Part shown: piece by piece, positions 34,364 through 43,716 of the stretch
Layout: each line of letters begins with the position of its first letter
Position numbering within the stretch: position 1 is the first letter of the stretch
Assembly (NCBI GenBank): GCA_016124535.1
Contig: WGNK01000053.1
Span: 39,748-103,747 of the forward strand
Direction: 5' to 3'
Source: Azospirillum sp.
GTDB taxonomy: Bacteria; Pseudomonadota; Alphaproteobacteria; Azospirillales; Azospirillaceae
Length of the DNA: 64,000 bases
Position numbers and translations under genes: made by a program
The notes under the pieces: generated by a model
Seen by the model: the letters and a program-made list of their open reading frames with translations, nothing else
Databases searched by the model: none
Told to the model about the DNA's origin: nothing

Positions 34364-34729
34364 TCAGACCGGAAAGAGTGGTCGGCGCGGTCCGGCCAGA
34401 CACGCGAGTGCGGCGGCAGCGGCAATGAAGAATACTTTAGCAAGGGCGGTTCGCCAGCTCAGGCTGGTAAGCAGCGCGATCATATAGATCGAGGTCTGCT
34501 GGATCAAAATTCTTCGACAGAGGGCGGCAGGCTCAATACAAACCAGCGCTCCGCGGGTCAGTGCGGCGAAAACGAACACAAAAGAAAAAAATGCTACAGC
34601 CCCTAATGCGGAGCGGGTGTCCACGCCGGAGTAGACGCCGCCAAACAAGAAAACCAGAAAAGCTATCAACGCTGCCACCAATGAAATTGCGGCGGCGTAA
34701 GCCATATTCTTTAATTTATGTATGCTCAC
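34364..34729 (-). CDS. Small integral membrane protein, unknown function
   Basis: A 121-residue hydrophobic protein with three to four predicted membrane helices (ISLVAALIAFLVFLFGGVY; ALGAVAFFSFVFVFAAL; YMIALLTSL; VFFIAAAAALACLAG). The start is GTG at 34729 with AAGGGA 7 bases upstream. Local base composition is lower in GC than the flanks, which may indicate transfer. No family is recognised and no partner is adjacent, so the existence of the gene rests on the ribosome site and coherent membrane pattern. Confidence 0.5.
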   Translation of the reverse strand: MSIHKLKNMAYAAAISLVAALIAFLVFLFGGVYSGVDTRSALGAVAFFSFVFVFAALTRGALVCIEPAALCRRILIQQTSIYMIALLTSLSWRTALAKVFFIAAAAALACLAGPRRPLFPV

Positions 34730-35111
34730 TGAAAAATCCCTTCTTTACTGCGCCCGCCGGCAACCCAGTTCCTTCCAGAGCAGGCAGATCCAGGACCGAA
34801 TTTGAGATAGCGGGCGGGCCTTAGCCGTCACGCTAATCGGAGTGAGCAGGTGAGGCCAATGCCGGATCGTGTAGCAGGGCGAGCAAGACTCCCCGTCCGG
34901 GGGAGGATCAAGGCTCCCGTTCGGGGAATGATAGTGTCGCGGGAAAGTCCATGCGGGATTTCCTGTCGGTTCCTTCCGGATACCTGGCGGACGAGTTCAG
35001 CCTGCCGATACCGAACCTCCCGCCAGGGAATGCCCGGCGGGTTTGCCGCCGCGGGACGGATGGACGCCGACCGGTGCCCATCCGGTTCCCGATTTTTCGC
35101 GGGCCGAGCCC
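34730..35111. other. 382-base spacer upstream of the small membrane protein
   Basis: No gene is supported. It holds a small hairpin at 34889-34905 (CTCCCC / GGGGAG) and several GC-rich inverted repeats further right. It should include the end of the creA transcript and the promoter for the gene at 34729. Confidence 0.4.
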
Positions 35112-35588
35112 TTACTTGCCCCACGGCATGATCGGGACCGTGGAAATGCTGTTCATCGGCGAACCTTCGATCAGCCGGGTGCTGTAGGCGAGATAGACCA
35201 GCGTATTGCGTTTGCGGTCGACCAGGCGGACGATTCGGGTTTCCTTGAAGAAAATTGCGGTGTCGGCGCTGAAGGCGACTTCCTGGTCGGGCAGCTTGTC
35301 GGGCAGCTCGATCGGGCCGACCTGGCGGCAGGCGATCGAGAATCGGGACGGGTCTTCGGCCAGTCCGAAGCTGCCGGCCAGCCCGCCGGTGCGGGCCTGG
35401 CTCAGATGGCAGGCGACGCCCTTGACCTTGGGGTCGTCATAGGCCTCGATGCAGATGCGGTGGTTGGCACCGATCAGCTTCCAGGCGGTGGTGACACAGC
35501 CGATCTCCTCGGCGGCGGCGGGCCGTGCGAGGAGCGGGATGGCCAGCAGGGCGGCCACCAGGAGCCAGCCGCGGACGGGCTTCGACAT
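35112..35588 (-). CDS. creA: CreA family periplasmic protein
   Basis: A 158-residue secreted protein with a signal peptide (about 1-27, ending ARPAAAEE). The mature part contains IGCVTTAWKLIGANHRICIEAYDDPKV, GVACHLSQARTGG and SRFSIACRQVGPI, the pattern of the CreA family, including its conserved cysteines. The family's function is unknown despite its name from the E. coli creABCD locus; no creBC is nearby. The ATG at 35588 follows CGGAGA. Confidence 0.88.
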   Translation of the reverse strand: MSKPVRGWLLVAALLAIPLLARPAAAEEIGCVTTAWKLIGANHRICIEAYDDPKVKGVACHLSQARTGGLAGSFGLAEDPSRFSIACRQVGPIELPDKLPDQEVAFSADTAIFFKETRIVRLVDRKRNTLVYLAYSTRLIEGSPMNSISTVPIMPWGK

Positions 35589-35826
35589 CGAACTCTCCGA
35601 AAGGTAAACCGGACAACATGCGCGGGTGACCGTGGTCGCCGCGCGCGGGTTCAATGGCCTGCCCTGGAAGGGGCGCCGCCCTGTTAATGGGAATGATGAG
35701 GCGGGAAGTCCACCCCGGATTTCGCGTTCGGCGGGTCGCCGTTCCGCGCCCACGACCCGCGACGGCGCCTGGTACCGGGGTCAACCTGCCCGCCAGCGGG
35801 CGGCCCTGCCATCGGCGTGCGACGGT

Positions 35827-36588
35827 CTATTGGAGCGCAAACTGGACCCGGCGGTTATCGGCCGCGTTCGGCGCGAGGTTCGGCAGCAATTCACTCTCGC
35901 CTTTGCCGACCGCCACCAGAGTGGCGCCGGACACCCCCCGGTTGACCAGATACCGTTTGACTGCGGCGGCGCGGCGCACCGAGAGCCGATAATTGTATTC
36001 TGCGGTGCCGGAGGCATCGGTATGCCCTTCGATCCGCAGAATCGGCGCCTCGGCGGCTCTTTCCAGCATCGCCTGGGCCAGGGTATCGAGCGTGCCGTAC
36101 CACTCGGAACGGATCTCGCTGCCGTCGAAGCCAAAGGTGATTCGGACCGCAACCGCAGGCCCGGCCGACCCAGAGCCGGTCGATGGAGAGCCGGCGGATG
36201 CGCCGGGCTCAGCGGGCTGGGGCGTCGGTTCAGGGGGGGCCGGCGCGACCGACGGCGCCGGTTCGGCCTCGCGTTCGACCCGGTGGCCGGGAGCCGCCGG
36301 CATGGCCACCCGTTCGGGGTTGCCGATCTGTAAATTTCTCATGTCGTTGATCACCCGGCCCGACCGGCTGTGACGGGACGGCGGTATCGTCAGCCTCGGC
36401 GCCGTGGGTCGGGTGCTGTCCAGCGCCTTCAGCCAATCTTCCTTCGAGGGATTGGCCGGTAAGAAGTTGACCTCACCCGCTCTGACCTCGCCGCCAGCCA
36501 GCGCGATCACGGTCGCCGCCGAGAGCGGGGCCGCCGTCACCAGAATTGCCAGCCAAGCGGCAGAGCGGAATTTTGTTCGCCGCATCAT
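35827..36588 (-). CDS. OmpA-family secreted protein
   Basis: A 253-residue envelope protein with an N-terminal signal sequence (about 1-30), a proline/serine-rich linker (about 115-160) and a C-terminal OmpA domain (about 155-253). Peptidoglycan-binding residues are in place: RIEGHTDASGTAEYNYRLSVRRAAAVKRYL and NRRVQFAL. It probably tethers an envelope structure to the cell wall. The ATG pair at 36588/36585 follows GGAGG. Its gene lies upstream of creA on the same strand, 238 bases apart, and downstream of the sensor kinase operon. Confidence 0.85.
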   Translation of the reverse strand: MMRRTKFRSAAWLAILVTAAPLSAATVIALAGGEVRAGEVNFLPANPSKEDWLKALDSTRPTAPRLTIPPSRHSRSGRVINDMRNLQIGNPERVAMPAAPGHRVEREAEPAPSVAPAPPEPTPQPAEPGASAGSPSTGSGSAGPAVAVRITFGFDGSEIRSEWYGTLDTLAQAMLERAAEAPILRIEGHTDASGTAEYNYRLSVRRAAAVKRYLVNRGVSGATLVAVGKGESELLPNLAPNAADNRRVQFALQ

Positions 36589-36896
36589 GGCATGCCTCCG
36601 TTGCTCGAACTGACCAAGTTTTCGGACAAAATTGATCAATAGCGGGCCACTTCCTGACCGGCTGCCGACCATTGCCGGTGACCATATCGAACAGCCTCGC
36701 CCTGACTTTCATTTGGTGGCTATTGCTTATCGCCCGAACGATCGTGCCGAACGCTGGTGCCCGCGGCGCCGGCTGCAGCCAACAAAGCGGACGACAATAG
36801 AATCACTGAATTTTAGCAAAAGTCAAACTTTGACTGGTCAGCGGGACCGGGAACCGCGGCCGATCCCGCTCTCGACGTCATCTCGCGCCTGACCCC
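36589..36896. other. Spacer between the sensor kinase and the OmpA-family gene
   Basis: A 308-base region that should carry the promoter of the OmpA-family gene. A palindrome is at 36821-36835, within an AT-richer patch (36795-36840). No gene is seen. Confidence 0.45.
36821..36835. promoter_or_regulatory. Palindrome AGTCAAA-C-TTTGACT, possible operator
   Basis: Seven-base perfect arms flank a single base, in the AT-rich part of the spacer about 235 bases before the OmpA-family start. Its size and symmetry suit a dimeric DNA-binding protein. Which one is unknown. Confidence 0.35.
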
Positions 36897-39302
36897 TCAG
36901 GCCTCAGGGGGGAAGCGCAGGGTGAAGACCGCGCCTTGTCCCAGTTCGCTGGCGACCGACAGGTCGCCCTTCAGCTTTTGCCGGACGATATTGTAGACAA
37001 TGTTGAGCCCGAGCCCGGTACCGCCACCGCTGCGATTGGTGGTGAAGAAGGGATCGAACACCCGGCTCAGATGTTCCGGCGCAATCCCCTTGCCGTCGTC
37101 GCGGTAGACCAGCAGGATCTGGTCCGGAACGGGACGCGAGACCGAAATGGTCAGCTTTCCCGGTTGATCCGGATCATAGCCATGGACCAGGGAATTGATC
37201 ACGAAATTGGTCAGCACCTGGGCGAACAGTCCGGGATAGGCGTTGAGGGTGAGGTCGTCCGGGCAGTCCACCGCAACCTCGAGCCGGGTCTTCTTCAGAC
37301 GCGGCCCCAGACTGAGCAGAATCTCGCGGATATAGGCGGCAAGATTGAAGCTGCGCCGCTCGTCGGAGGTCTGGTCGACCGCGACCTGCTTGAAGCTTTG
37401 GATCAGCTCGGCGGCACGCTCGCAATTGATCATGATCCGCTGGGTTATATCGCCGGCGCGACCGAGAAATTTCTCGAAATCGGAGCGCCGGATCGTGCCG
37501 TCGCCGAACAGGCGGGTGATCGCGGCCGTCTCGTCGGCGAGCAGCGAAGCTGCGGTCAGGGTGGTGCCGACCGGGGTGTTGATCTCGTGGGCGATGCCGG
37601 CGACCAGACCGCCCAGCGATGCCATTTTCTCGGCCTGGACCAGACTGCGCTGGGTGACCTTCAATTCGTCCAGGGCATTCTCCGCGCGCTCCTTGGCGGC
37701 GCGGGTTTCCTCCTGCTGACGGCGCCTTGCGGTCACGTCGTAGTGCCAGACGATGAAGCAGTCGCGGCCGTCGATCTCGATTTCGCGAAGCTCCAGCAGC
37801 GACCACCACAACGTGCCGTCGGCTCGCCGTCTGGCCACTTCCAGCCCGCTGATCCGGCCCTCGCGGGAGGCGAGCTCTTGCAGCCGTTCGGCGTCGGCAG
37901 GGTCGGCGAAGGTGGTCGAAATGGTCTGGCCGGCGGCCTCGCCGTGGTCCGTGACGCCGATCAGGCGATCGAATTCCGGGTTGCTGTAGATGCGTTGGAA
38001 GCCCAGGCGGGAGACGATCGAGATGCCGACCGGGCTGGCCTCCAGGATGGTGCGCCAGCGCCGCTCCTGGGCTTCACGCTCGTGCTCGATGCGGCGCTTG
38101 GCAATGGCGTTGTCCTTGAAGATCGTCAGCGAGCGTGCCATCGCGCCGATTTCGTCGCGGATGTCGATGCCGGCGATCCGCCGCTCGTAGTCGCCGCCGG
38201 CGATCGCCGCCATCTCCTCCATCAGGCCGCTCAGCGGGCGCCGGATGCTGTGGCCGATGATCAGGCTGACCAGAACGCTGATCAGCAGGAAGCCGGTTCC
38301 GACCGCCGCGATCGACGTCGCGATCTCGGCAACCACAACGTCGAAGCGGCTCTGCACCGCCGCCTCACGGGCGCGATTCTGGCCGATCAGGTGGTCGATC
38401 AGCGCCGCCATTGCCGCCTGGCCGCCATCGATTTCCTGGACCAGGATGACGTTCTGGGACTCTTCGAAGTCGCGGGACAGCCGGCGCAGGCCCTGCAGCA
38501 AGGTTCGGCCGCGATCCTCCAGCGCCGTCAGCGCCGCCCGCTGCAGATCGTCGGCGGCGAGGTCCTGCATGACCGGCACGGTATTGACGATGGTGTTGAG
38601 ATTATGCTCGGCGACGGCCGCCGCGGTGCGGTCGTTGCCCAGGTAGAACGCGTCGACCGCCAGCAGGGCCTCGGAAAACAGTTGCCGTGACTGGCTGAGC
38701 GATGGCCACAGCAGCCCGTCGATGCCTCGCGCCGCATTGTCGAGGATGGAGTAGAGTCCGGCCATGTCGCGGGCCGAACCAAGGATCGACTGGTCATAGG
38801 TTTGCCGGATGCGGTCGTTGACCGTTTTCAGGGCATCGAAGCCGGCGAGAAACCGCCGCGACGTCAAGGTCAGTCGATAGAGCTCGTCGGCGAACTCGTC
38901 GCCGGGCAGCCGCATGCCCTCCAGGCGCGCCAGCAATTCGCCGCGCCGGCGGGCGATTTCGGCCAGAACCTCAGGCGTCGGCGCGTTGAAGTAGCGATGG
39001 ATCAGGCTCTGCAGCCGGCCGACCTCGCTGTCGATGCGCACGAACAGGCGGTCGAATTCGCGGACCCGATGCAACTCGTCCCATTGGCGTTGAACGACTT
39101 GTCCGGCACCCCAGATCAAGGCACCGAAAATGACGATGACCACGGCGTTGAGCGCGACCATCAGCGACAGCCGCCAGCCGACCGGCACCGACCGGATCAG
39201 CCGGGTCCGCGCCTGCCCGCGGATACGCACAGTCTCGGGTTGCTGTCCGGGCGCCTCCCGCAGGACGGTCTGTGCTGGCGCCGGGGGCGGCGGAACGATC
39301 AT
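36897..39302 (-). CDS. Membrane-bound sensor histidine kinase (HAMP-PAS-HisKA-HATPase)
   Basis: An 801-residue sensor kinase. A proline-rich N-terminus precedes a membrane helix (about 45-66); a long helical periplasmic domain (about 67-325) is followed by a second membrane helix, HAMP (about 350-405) and a PAS domain (about 425-535). The phosphoacceptor is in GIAHEINTP near residue 572. The ATPase has FVINSLVHGYD (N box), RDDGKGI (G1), FDPFFTT and GTGLGLNIVY (G2). There is no receiver domain and no adjacent response regulator. Its ATG follows directly on the TGA of the TRAP-type binding protein gene, so the two are tightly coupled and probably form one sensing unit. Confidence 0.93.
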   Translation of the reverse strand: MIVPPPPAPAQTVLREAPGQQPETVRIRGQARTRLIRSVPVGWRLSLMVALNAVVIVIFGALIWGAGQVVQRQWDELHRVREFDRLFVRIDSEVGRLQSLIHRYFNAPTPEVLAEIARRRGELLARLEGMRLPGDEFADELYRLTLTSRRFLAGFDALKTVNDRIRQTYDQSILGSARDMAGLYSILDNAARGIDGLLWPSLSQSRQLFSEALLAVDAFYLGNDRTAAAVAEHNLNTIVNTVPVMQDLAADDLQRAALTALEDRGRTLLQGLRRLSRDFEESQNVILVQEIDGGQAAMAALIDHLIGQNRAREAAVQSRFDVVVAEIATSIAAVGTGFLLISVLVSLIIGHSIRRPLSGLMEEMAAIAGGDYERRIAGIDIRDEIGAMARSLTIFKDNAIAKRRIEHEREAQERRWRTILEASPVGISIVSRLGFQRIYSNPEFDRLIGVTDHGEAAGQTISTTFADPADAERLQELASREGRISGLEVARRRADGTLWWSLLELREIEIDGRDCFIVWHYDVTARRRQQEETRAAKERAENALDELKVTQRSLVQAEKMASLGGLVAGIAHEINTPVGTTLTAASLLADETAAITRLFGDGTIRRSDFEKFLGRAGDITQRIMINCERAAELIQSFKQVAVDQTSDERRSFNLAAYIREILLSLGPRLKKTRLEVAVDCPDDLTLNAYPGLFAQVLTNFVINSLVHGYDPDQPGKLTISVSRPVPDQILLVYRDDGKGIAPEHLSRVFDPFFTTNRSGGGTGLGLNIVYNIVRQKLKGDLSVASELGQGAVFTLRFPPEA

Positions 39303-40337
39303 TCAGGGCACGGCCTGAATACGCCGAACCAGATCCCTGGTTTCGGGGCTGACCACGAAGCGGTCGTAGACCGGCGTCATGGCATCAATGAAAGGCTGCT
39401 TGTCGACCTCGATCACGCTGGCGCCGGCCTTGGTCACCGCGGCGATGGCGTCCTGCTCCCGTGCCTGCCAGAGCTTGCGCATATAGCCGGCGGACTCGGC
39501 CGCGGCCTGGCGGAACATCGCGCGATCCGGACCCGACAACTCGTCCCACGCCTTCTTCGACATCACCAGAACCTCGGGGCTCATGGTGTGTTCGGTCAGG
39601 GTGTAGGACTTGGCGTAGCGGAAATGGCCGGTCTCGAAATAGGACGGCCAGTTATTTTCCGCACCGTCGATGATGCCGGTGCCCAGCGCGGTGCCGACCT
39701 GACCATAGGGCAGGGGAACCGCGACCGCGCCCAGCGCCTGGACCAGGGCGACCATCTGGTCCGACTGCTGGACCCGGATCCGCCGGCCTTTGAGGTCGGC
39801 GACGGTTCGGATCGCTTGGCCGCGGGTATAGAAGCTGCGCGCGCCGGAGTCGTAAAAGCACAGGCCGATGAAGCCGTGAGGCTCGAACGCCGCCAGGATT
39901 TCCGCGCCGATCGGGCCGTCGAGCACGCGATGCAGGTGCTCGGGCGAGCGGAACAGGAAGGGCAGGGCGGTGACCGCGGCGGTCGGGACAACGCCGCTGA
40001 ACGGCGCAACGTTCGACCGGTTGAGATCGATCGCGCCGACCCTGGTCTGCTCGATGGTCTCCTTCTCCTCGCCGAGCTGGCGGGAATGGAATACCCGGAC
40101 CGAGTGGCGGCCACCCGAGCGCTCGGCGACCAGGCGGCCGAGAAATTCGAGCGCCTGAACCGTGGGATAATCGGCCGACTGGGTATCGGCGGCGCGGAAT
40201 TCCCGCGCCACGGCGCTTGCCGGGGAGAGCAGTGCCACGGCCGCCACAAACGCCATCAGGCCCAGGATGATCGCCGGTCCGGGAGGCAGCAGGCACCTGC
40301 CGCCTTTCGCGGCCCACCCCAGTGGATGCCGGATCAT
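39303..40337 (-). CDS. TRAP-type (DctP family) periplasmic solute-binding protein
   Basis: A 344-residue secreted binding protein with a signal peptide (cleavage near PASAVARE). DctP traits are visible: FHSRQLGEEKETIEQTRVGAIDL, LPFLFRSPEHLHRVL, the ligand-clamping arginine in LKGRRIRVQQSDQM, and GIIDGAENNWPSYFETGH. The ATG at 40337 follows a strong GGGGGAGGAAG. There are no dctQ/dctM membrane genes beside it; instead a sensor kinase gene follows directly. It may present a ligand, such as a carboxylate, to the kinase rather than to a transporter. Confidence 0.9.
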   Translation of the reverse strand: MIRHPLGWAAKGGRCLLPPGPAIILGLMAFVAAVALLSPASAVAREFRAADTQSADYPTVQALEFLGRLVAERSGGRHSVRVFHSRQLGEEKETIEQTRVGAIDLNRSNVAPFSGVVPTAAVTALPFLFRSPEHLHRVLDGPIGAEILAAFEPHGFIGLCFYDSGARSFYTRGQAIRTVADLKGRRIRVQQSDQMVALVQALGAVAVPLPYGQVGTALGTGIIDGAENNWPSYFETGHFRYAKSYTLTEHTMSPEVLVMSKKAWDELSGPDRAMFRQAAAESAGYMRKLWQAREQDAIAAVTKAGASVIEVDKQPFIDAMTPVYDRFVVSPETRDLVRRIQAVP

Positions 40338-40648
40338 GTCTTCCTCCCCCGGTTCAGACCGATCTCGGGTCAAATCCGTCCCCGTCCCAATCGGAGACCT
40401 GACCGGTCTTGGTTTCAAAGAGCTTAGCAAGAATTCTCCGACGGCAGAATCGCCGCGTTGGGCATTATTCCGCTTTCGCCGCCCCCGGCTCGCCACCCCC
40501 GCCTGCCGCCCCCGCCCGCCGCCCCCGCCCGCCGCCACGGTGCCCCGCGATCGCCGGGCTTGGTCGTCGGCGTTTGCGGTGATAAAAGCCGAGGCTTCGG
40601 TCGGGGCCTCGGCTCCGGGTGCAGTCTGGGGAGCTGGGGCCTGACGCC
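40338..40648. other. Divergent spacer between the TRAP-sensor operon and trkA
   Basis: This 311-base spacer carries promoters for both directions. Its trkA-proximal half holds a C-rich 13-bp tandem repeat (40494-40532). I see no gene. Confidence 0.45.
40494..40532. repeat. Three tandem C-rich 13-bp units with G-quadruplex potential
   Basis: Two exact units CCGCCCCCGCCCG follow one diverged unit CCACCCCCGCCTG. The minus strand therefore has repeated G3 and G5 runs at short spacing, which can fold into a G-quadruplex. The array lies about 115-155 bases before the trkA start. Confidence 0.75.
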
Positions 40649-42025
40649 ATGAAGGTGATCGTCTGCGGGGCCGGCCAGGTCGGCTCGAATATCGCCCGCT
40701 ATCTTGCCTCCGAAGGCAACGACGTAACCGTCGTCGACCAGTCGCCGGCACTGATCGAAAAGATCGGCGAGACTCTGGACGTTCAGGCTCTGGTCGGGTT
40801 CGCCTCCCATCCGGATACCCTCGACCAGGCCGGCGCCGCCGATGCCGACATGATCATTGCCGTGACCCTGGCCGACGAGGTCAACATGGTGGCCTGCCAG
40901 GTCGCCCATGTCCTGTTCAAAATTCCGACCAAGATAGCGCGGGTGCGCAATCAGAGCTATCTGAAGCCGCAATGGGCCGAGTTGTTCAACCGCGACCGAC
41001 TGCCGATCGATGTCATTATTTCGCCCGAGATCGAGGTCGCCCGCGGCATCGCCCGGCGGCTCCAGGTGCCGGGCGCTTTCGATATGATCCCGCTGGCTGA
41101 TGGCAAGGTGCGGGTGATCGGCGTCTTGTGCTCGGCGAACTGCCCGATCCTGCACACGCCTTTGCGCCAGCTCACCGGGCTGTTTCCTGATCTCAACATC
41201 GAAGTGGTGGCGATCGTGCGCAACGATCGCGCGATCATCCCGACCAGCGATGATCAGATGCTGCCCGGCGACGAGGTCTACTTCGTTTGCGAGACCGGCC
41301 ACGTCACCCGCGCCATGGCAGCGTTCGGCCACGAGGAATCCGAGGCGCGCCGGATCATCATTCTGGGCGGCGGCAATATCGGCTTGTTTCTGGCCGAGGA
41401 GATCGAGGCCAAATCGCCCCAGGTCACCGCGCGCCTGATCGAGGTCAACCGGCCGCGCGCCGAGCTGGTGTCCCAGCGTCTCAGCCGCAGCATGGTCCTG
41501 CACGGCGACGCGCTCGACCCGGATATCCTGGAAGAGGCCAATGTCCGCTCGACCGAAACCGTGGTCGCGGTGACCAATGACGACGAGGTCAATATTCTGG
41601 CCTCGCTATTGGCCAAGCGCTACGGCTGCCAGCGCGCCATCACCCTGATCAACAAGACCCAGTATTCGCCGCTGGTCAGCAATCTCGGCATCGACGCCGT
41701 GGTCAGCCCGCGCGCGATTACGGTTTCGACCATCCTCCAGCACGTCCGGCGCGGCCGGATCCGGGCGGTGCATAGCCTGCGCGACGGTTTCGCCGAAGTG
41801 ATCGAGGCCGAGGCCCTTGAAACGTCAACCCTGCTCAATACCCCGCTGAAAAACGTGAAGTTGCCGTCTGGGGTGATCATCGGGGCGGTGATCCGCGGCG
41901 ACGACGTTATGATCCCCAAACCGACTCTGGTGATCAAGCCCAAGGATCGGGTGATCATTCTGGCGGCGGCGGGTCAGATCCGTAAGGTTGAGAAGATTTT
42001 CGCGGTTCGCCTTGAATTCTTCTGA
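40649..42025 (+). CDS. trkA: Trk-type potassium uptake regulatory subunit
   Basis: TrkA is the cytoplasmic NAD(H)-binding gating ring of the Trk potassium channel. The 458 residues contain two RCK units, each with a Rossmann motif: GAGQVGSNIARYL at about residue 7 and GGGNIGLFLAEEI near 238, plus two TrkA-C domains. The ATG at 40649 gives the usual length. In many alphaproteobacteria trkA sits between ntrX and hfq; here a TRAP-sensor operon replaces the ntr genes on the left, while the right side keeps dat, hfq and hflX. The membrane partner TrkH is not in this window. Confidence 0.96.
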   Translation: MKVIVCGAGQVGSNIARYLASEGNDVTVVDQSPALIEKIGETLDVQALVGFASHPDTLDQAGAADADMIIAVTLADEVNMVACQVAHVLFKIPTKIARVRNQSYLKPQWAELFNRDRLPIDVIISPEIEVARGIARRLQVPGAFDMIPLADGKVRVIGVLCSANCPILHTPLRQLTGLFPDLNIEVVAIVRNDRAIIPTSDDQMLPGDEVYFVCETGHVTRAMAAFGHEESEARRIIILGGGNIGLFLAEEIEAKSPQVTARLIEVNRPRAELVSQRLSRSMVLHGDALDPDILEEANVRSTETVVAVTNDDEVNILASLLAKRYGCQRAITLINKTQYSPLVSNLGIDAVVSPRAITVSTILQHVRRGRIRAVHSLRDGFAEVIEAEALETSTLLNTPLKNVKLPSGVIIGAVIRGDDVMIPKPTLVIKPKDRVIILAAAGQIRKVEKIFAVRLEFF

Positions 42026-42076
42026 GCCGAAGCTTATTGACCAGCAATCTTATTGCCCCGGAGAAAGCGTATCGCC

Positions 42077-42937
42077 ATGGCTCGATGGGCTTATGTCAAC
42101 GGCCGCTACTTGCCCCACCCGCAAGCGCGGGTGCATATCGAGGATCGCGGCTTCCAGTTCGCCGACGGCGTCTACGAGGTGGTCGGCGTGGTCGAGGGTC
42201 GGATGGTCGACCGCGAGGGCCACATCGCCCGGCTGCTGCGCTCGTTGGGCGAACTTCGGATGGCGATGCCGGTCACGCTCGCCGTGCTCGACCTGATCAT
42301 GCGCGAATTGATCCGGCGCAACGGCGTGCGCAACGGCCATATCTACCTCCAAATCACCCGCGGCGTCGCGCCGCGCGACTTCAAGTTTCCCAAAAACGCT
42401 CGGCCGACCCTGGTCATGACTACCCGTGACGTGGGCAAATTCGCGACCCCGGCGCAGCTGGAAAACGGCGTCTCGGTGATCACCATACCTGATATCCGTT
42501 GGCTGCGCCGGGATATCAAATCGGTTGCCTTGCTGCCCAACGTGCTCGGCAAGCAGCAGGCGGTCGAGGCTGGCGCTTTTGAGGCCTGGCAGGTCGATGG
42601 CGACGGTATGGTCAACGAAGGCTGCTCGAGCAATGCCTGGATCGTCACCGCAGACGGCACGCTGGTCACCCGCCAGACCGATCACCTGATTCTGGCCGGG
42701 ATCACCCGCGCCTCGATGCTCACCCTCGCCGAATCCGCGGGCATAAAGGTCGAGATCCGGCGTTTCAGCGTCGCCGAGGCCTATGCTGCGCGCGAAGCCT
42801 TCCTGTCCTCCGCAACCACATTTGCCATGCCGATCACCCGGATCGACGGCCGCGCGATCGGCGACGGCAAGCCCGGCCCGGTGGCACGCCGGCTGCGCAG
42901 CGCCTATTTCGAGGTGGTGTGCGGGCAGCCCTCATGA
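42077..42937 (+). CDS. dat: D-amino-acid aminotransferase
   Basis: A PLP-dependent class IV aminotransferase that interconverts D-alanine and D-glutamate. The 286 residues include VHIEDRGFQFADGVYEVV at the start, the PLP lysine in DIKSVALLPNVLGKQ and the phosphate-binding region NEGCSSNAWIV. The distinction from branched-chain aminotransferases and aminodeoxychorismate lyase is by overall resemblance and by the neighbourhood (trkA, hfq). Its TGA overlaps the next gene's ATG. Confidence 0.88.
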   Translation: MARWAYVNGRYLPHPQARVHIEDRGFQFADGVYEVVGVVEGRMVDREGHIARLLRSLGELRMAMPVTLAVLDLIMRELIRRNGVRNGHIYLQITRGVAPRDFKFPKNARPTLVMTTRDVGKFATPAQLENGVSVITIPDIRWLRRDIKSVALLPNVLGKQQAVEAGAFEAWQVDGDGMVNEGCSSNAWIVTADGTLVTRQTDHLILAGITRASMLTLAESAGIKVEIRRFSVAEAYAAREAFLSSATTFAMPITRIDGRAIGDGKPGPVARRLRSAYFEVVCGQPS

Positions 42938-43650
42938 CCCTGCCGGTGCGGCTGCCGCGGGCGGTGCTCTACGACTGGGACAATACGCTGGCGGATAATT
43001 GGGGCTCGATCCACGCGGCACTCAACGTCACCCTGGTGGCGATGGGGCAGGCACCGTGGACGAGGGCCGAGACCCAGGCCCGCCTGCGCAAGTCGCTGCG
43101 CGACAGCTTTCCCGAGCGGTTCGGTGAACGCTGGCAGGAGGCTCGGGACATTTTCTACGACCATTTCCGCACCCATCACCTCGACGGCTTGCGGCCGCTG
43201 CCGGGTGCGGAGGCGTTGCTGCGCGATTGCGCCGAGCGTGGCATCTACCAGGCGGTGGTCAGCAACAAGACCGGCAGCTTCCTTCGTGCCGAGGCGGCGG
43301 CACTCGGCTGGACCGGCTATTTCGGACAATTGGTCGGAGCGGCTGATGCCGCAGCCGACAAGCCCGATCCGGCGCCGGTGGCGCTGGCGCTGGCACCGGC
43401 CGGGATCAGCCTGGGCAGTCCTGCCATGGGCGAGACCTGGTTTGTCGGCGATGCCGAGATCGACATGGAATGCGCCCACGGGACGGCCTGCGTACCGGTG
43501 CTGGTCGGTGACGGCGATTTCGCACCGGAGTCGCGCTATCCGCCGACCCTTCGTTTTGAAAGCTGTCTTGCGCTTTGTTCCTTGGTGCGTCAGCTTGGCG
43601 ACACCATATGCGTTGCTGCCGTGGCCGCCCGAGCGACCGAGTTCGGCTGA
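42934..43650 (+). CDS. HAD-family phosphatase (phosphoglycolate-phosphatase-like)
   Basis: A 238-residue HAD hydrolase. The catalytic nucleophile motif is YDWDNTLADN (DxDxT form); SNKTG and a later lysine give motifs II and III, and WFVGDAEIDME is motif IV. The four-base ATGA overlap with dat shows translational coupling. Substrate is unknown; phosphoglycolate or a sugar phosphate would be typical. The last 45 residues look variable. Confidence 0.85.
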   Translation: MTLPVRLPRAVLYDWDNTLADNWGSIHAALNVTLVAMGQAPWTRAETQARLRKSLRDSFPERFGERWQEARDIFYDHFRTHHLDGLRPLPGAEALLRDCAERGIYQAVVSNKTGSFLRAEAAALGWTGYFGQLVGAADAAADKPDPAPVALALAPAGISLGSPAMGETWFVGDAEIDMECAHGTACVPVLVGDGDFAPESRYPPTLRFESCLALCSLVRQLGDTICVAAVAARATEFG

Positions 43651-43716
43651 GACGGGTGCGGGCAACCGGGTGCCGAAGCGGCGCCCCAAGAACATTTAAC
43701 CGAAGGGCAAGTAGAG

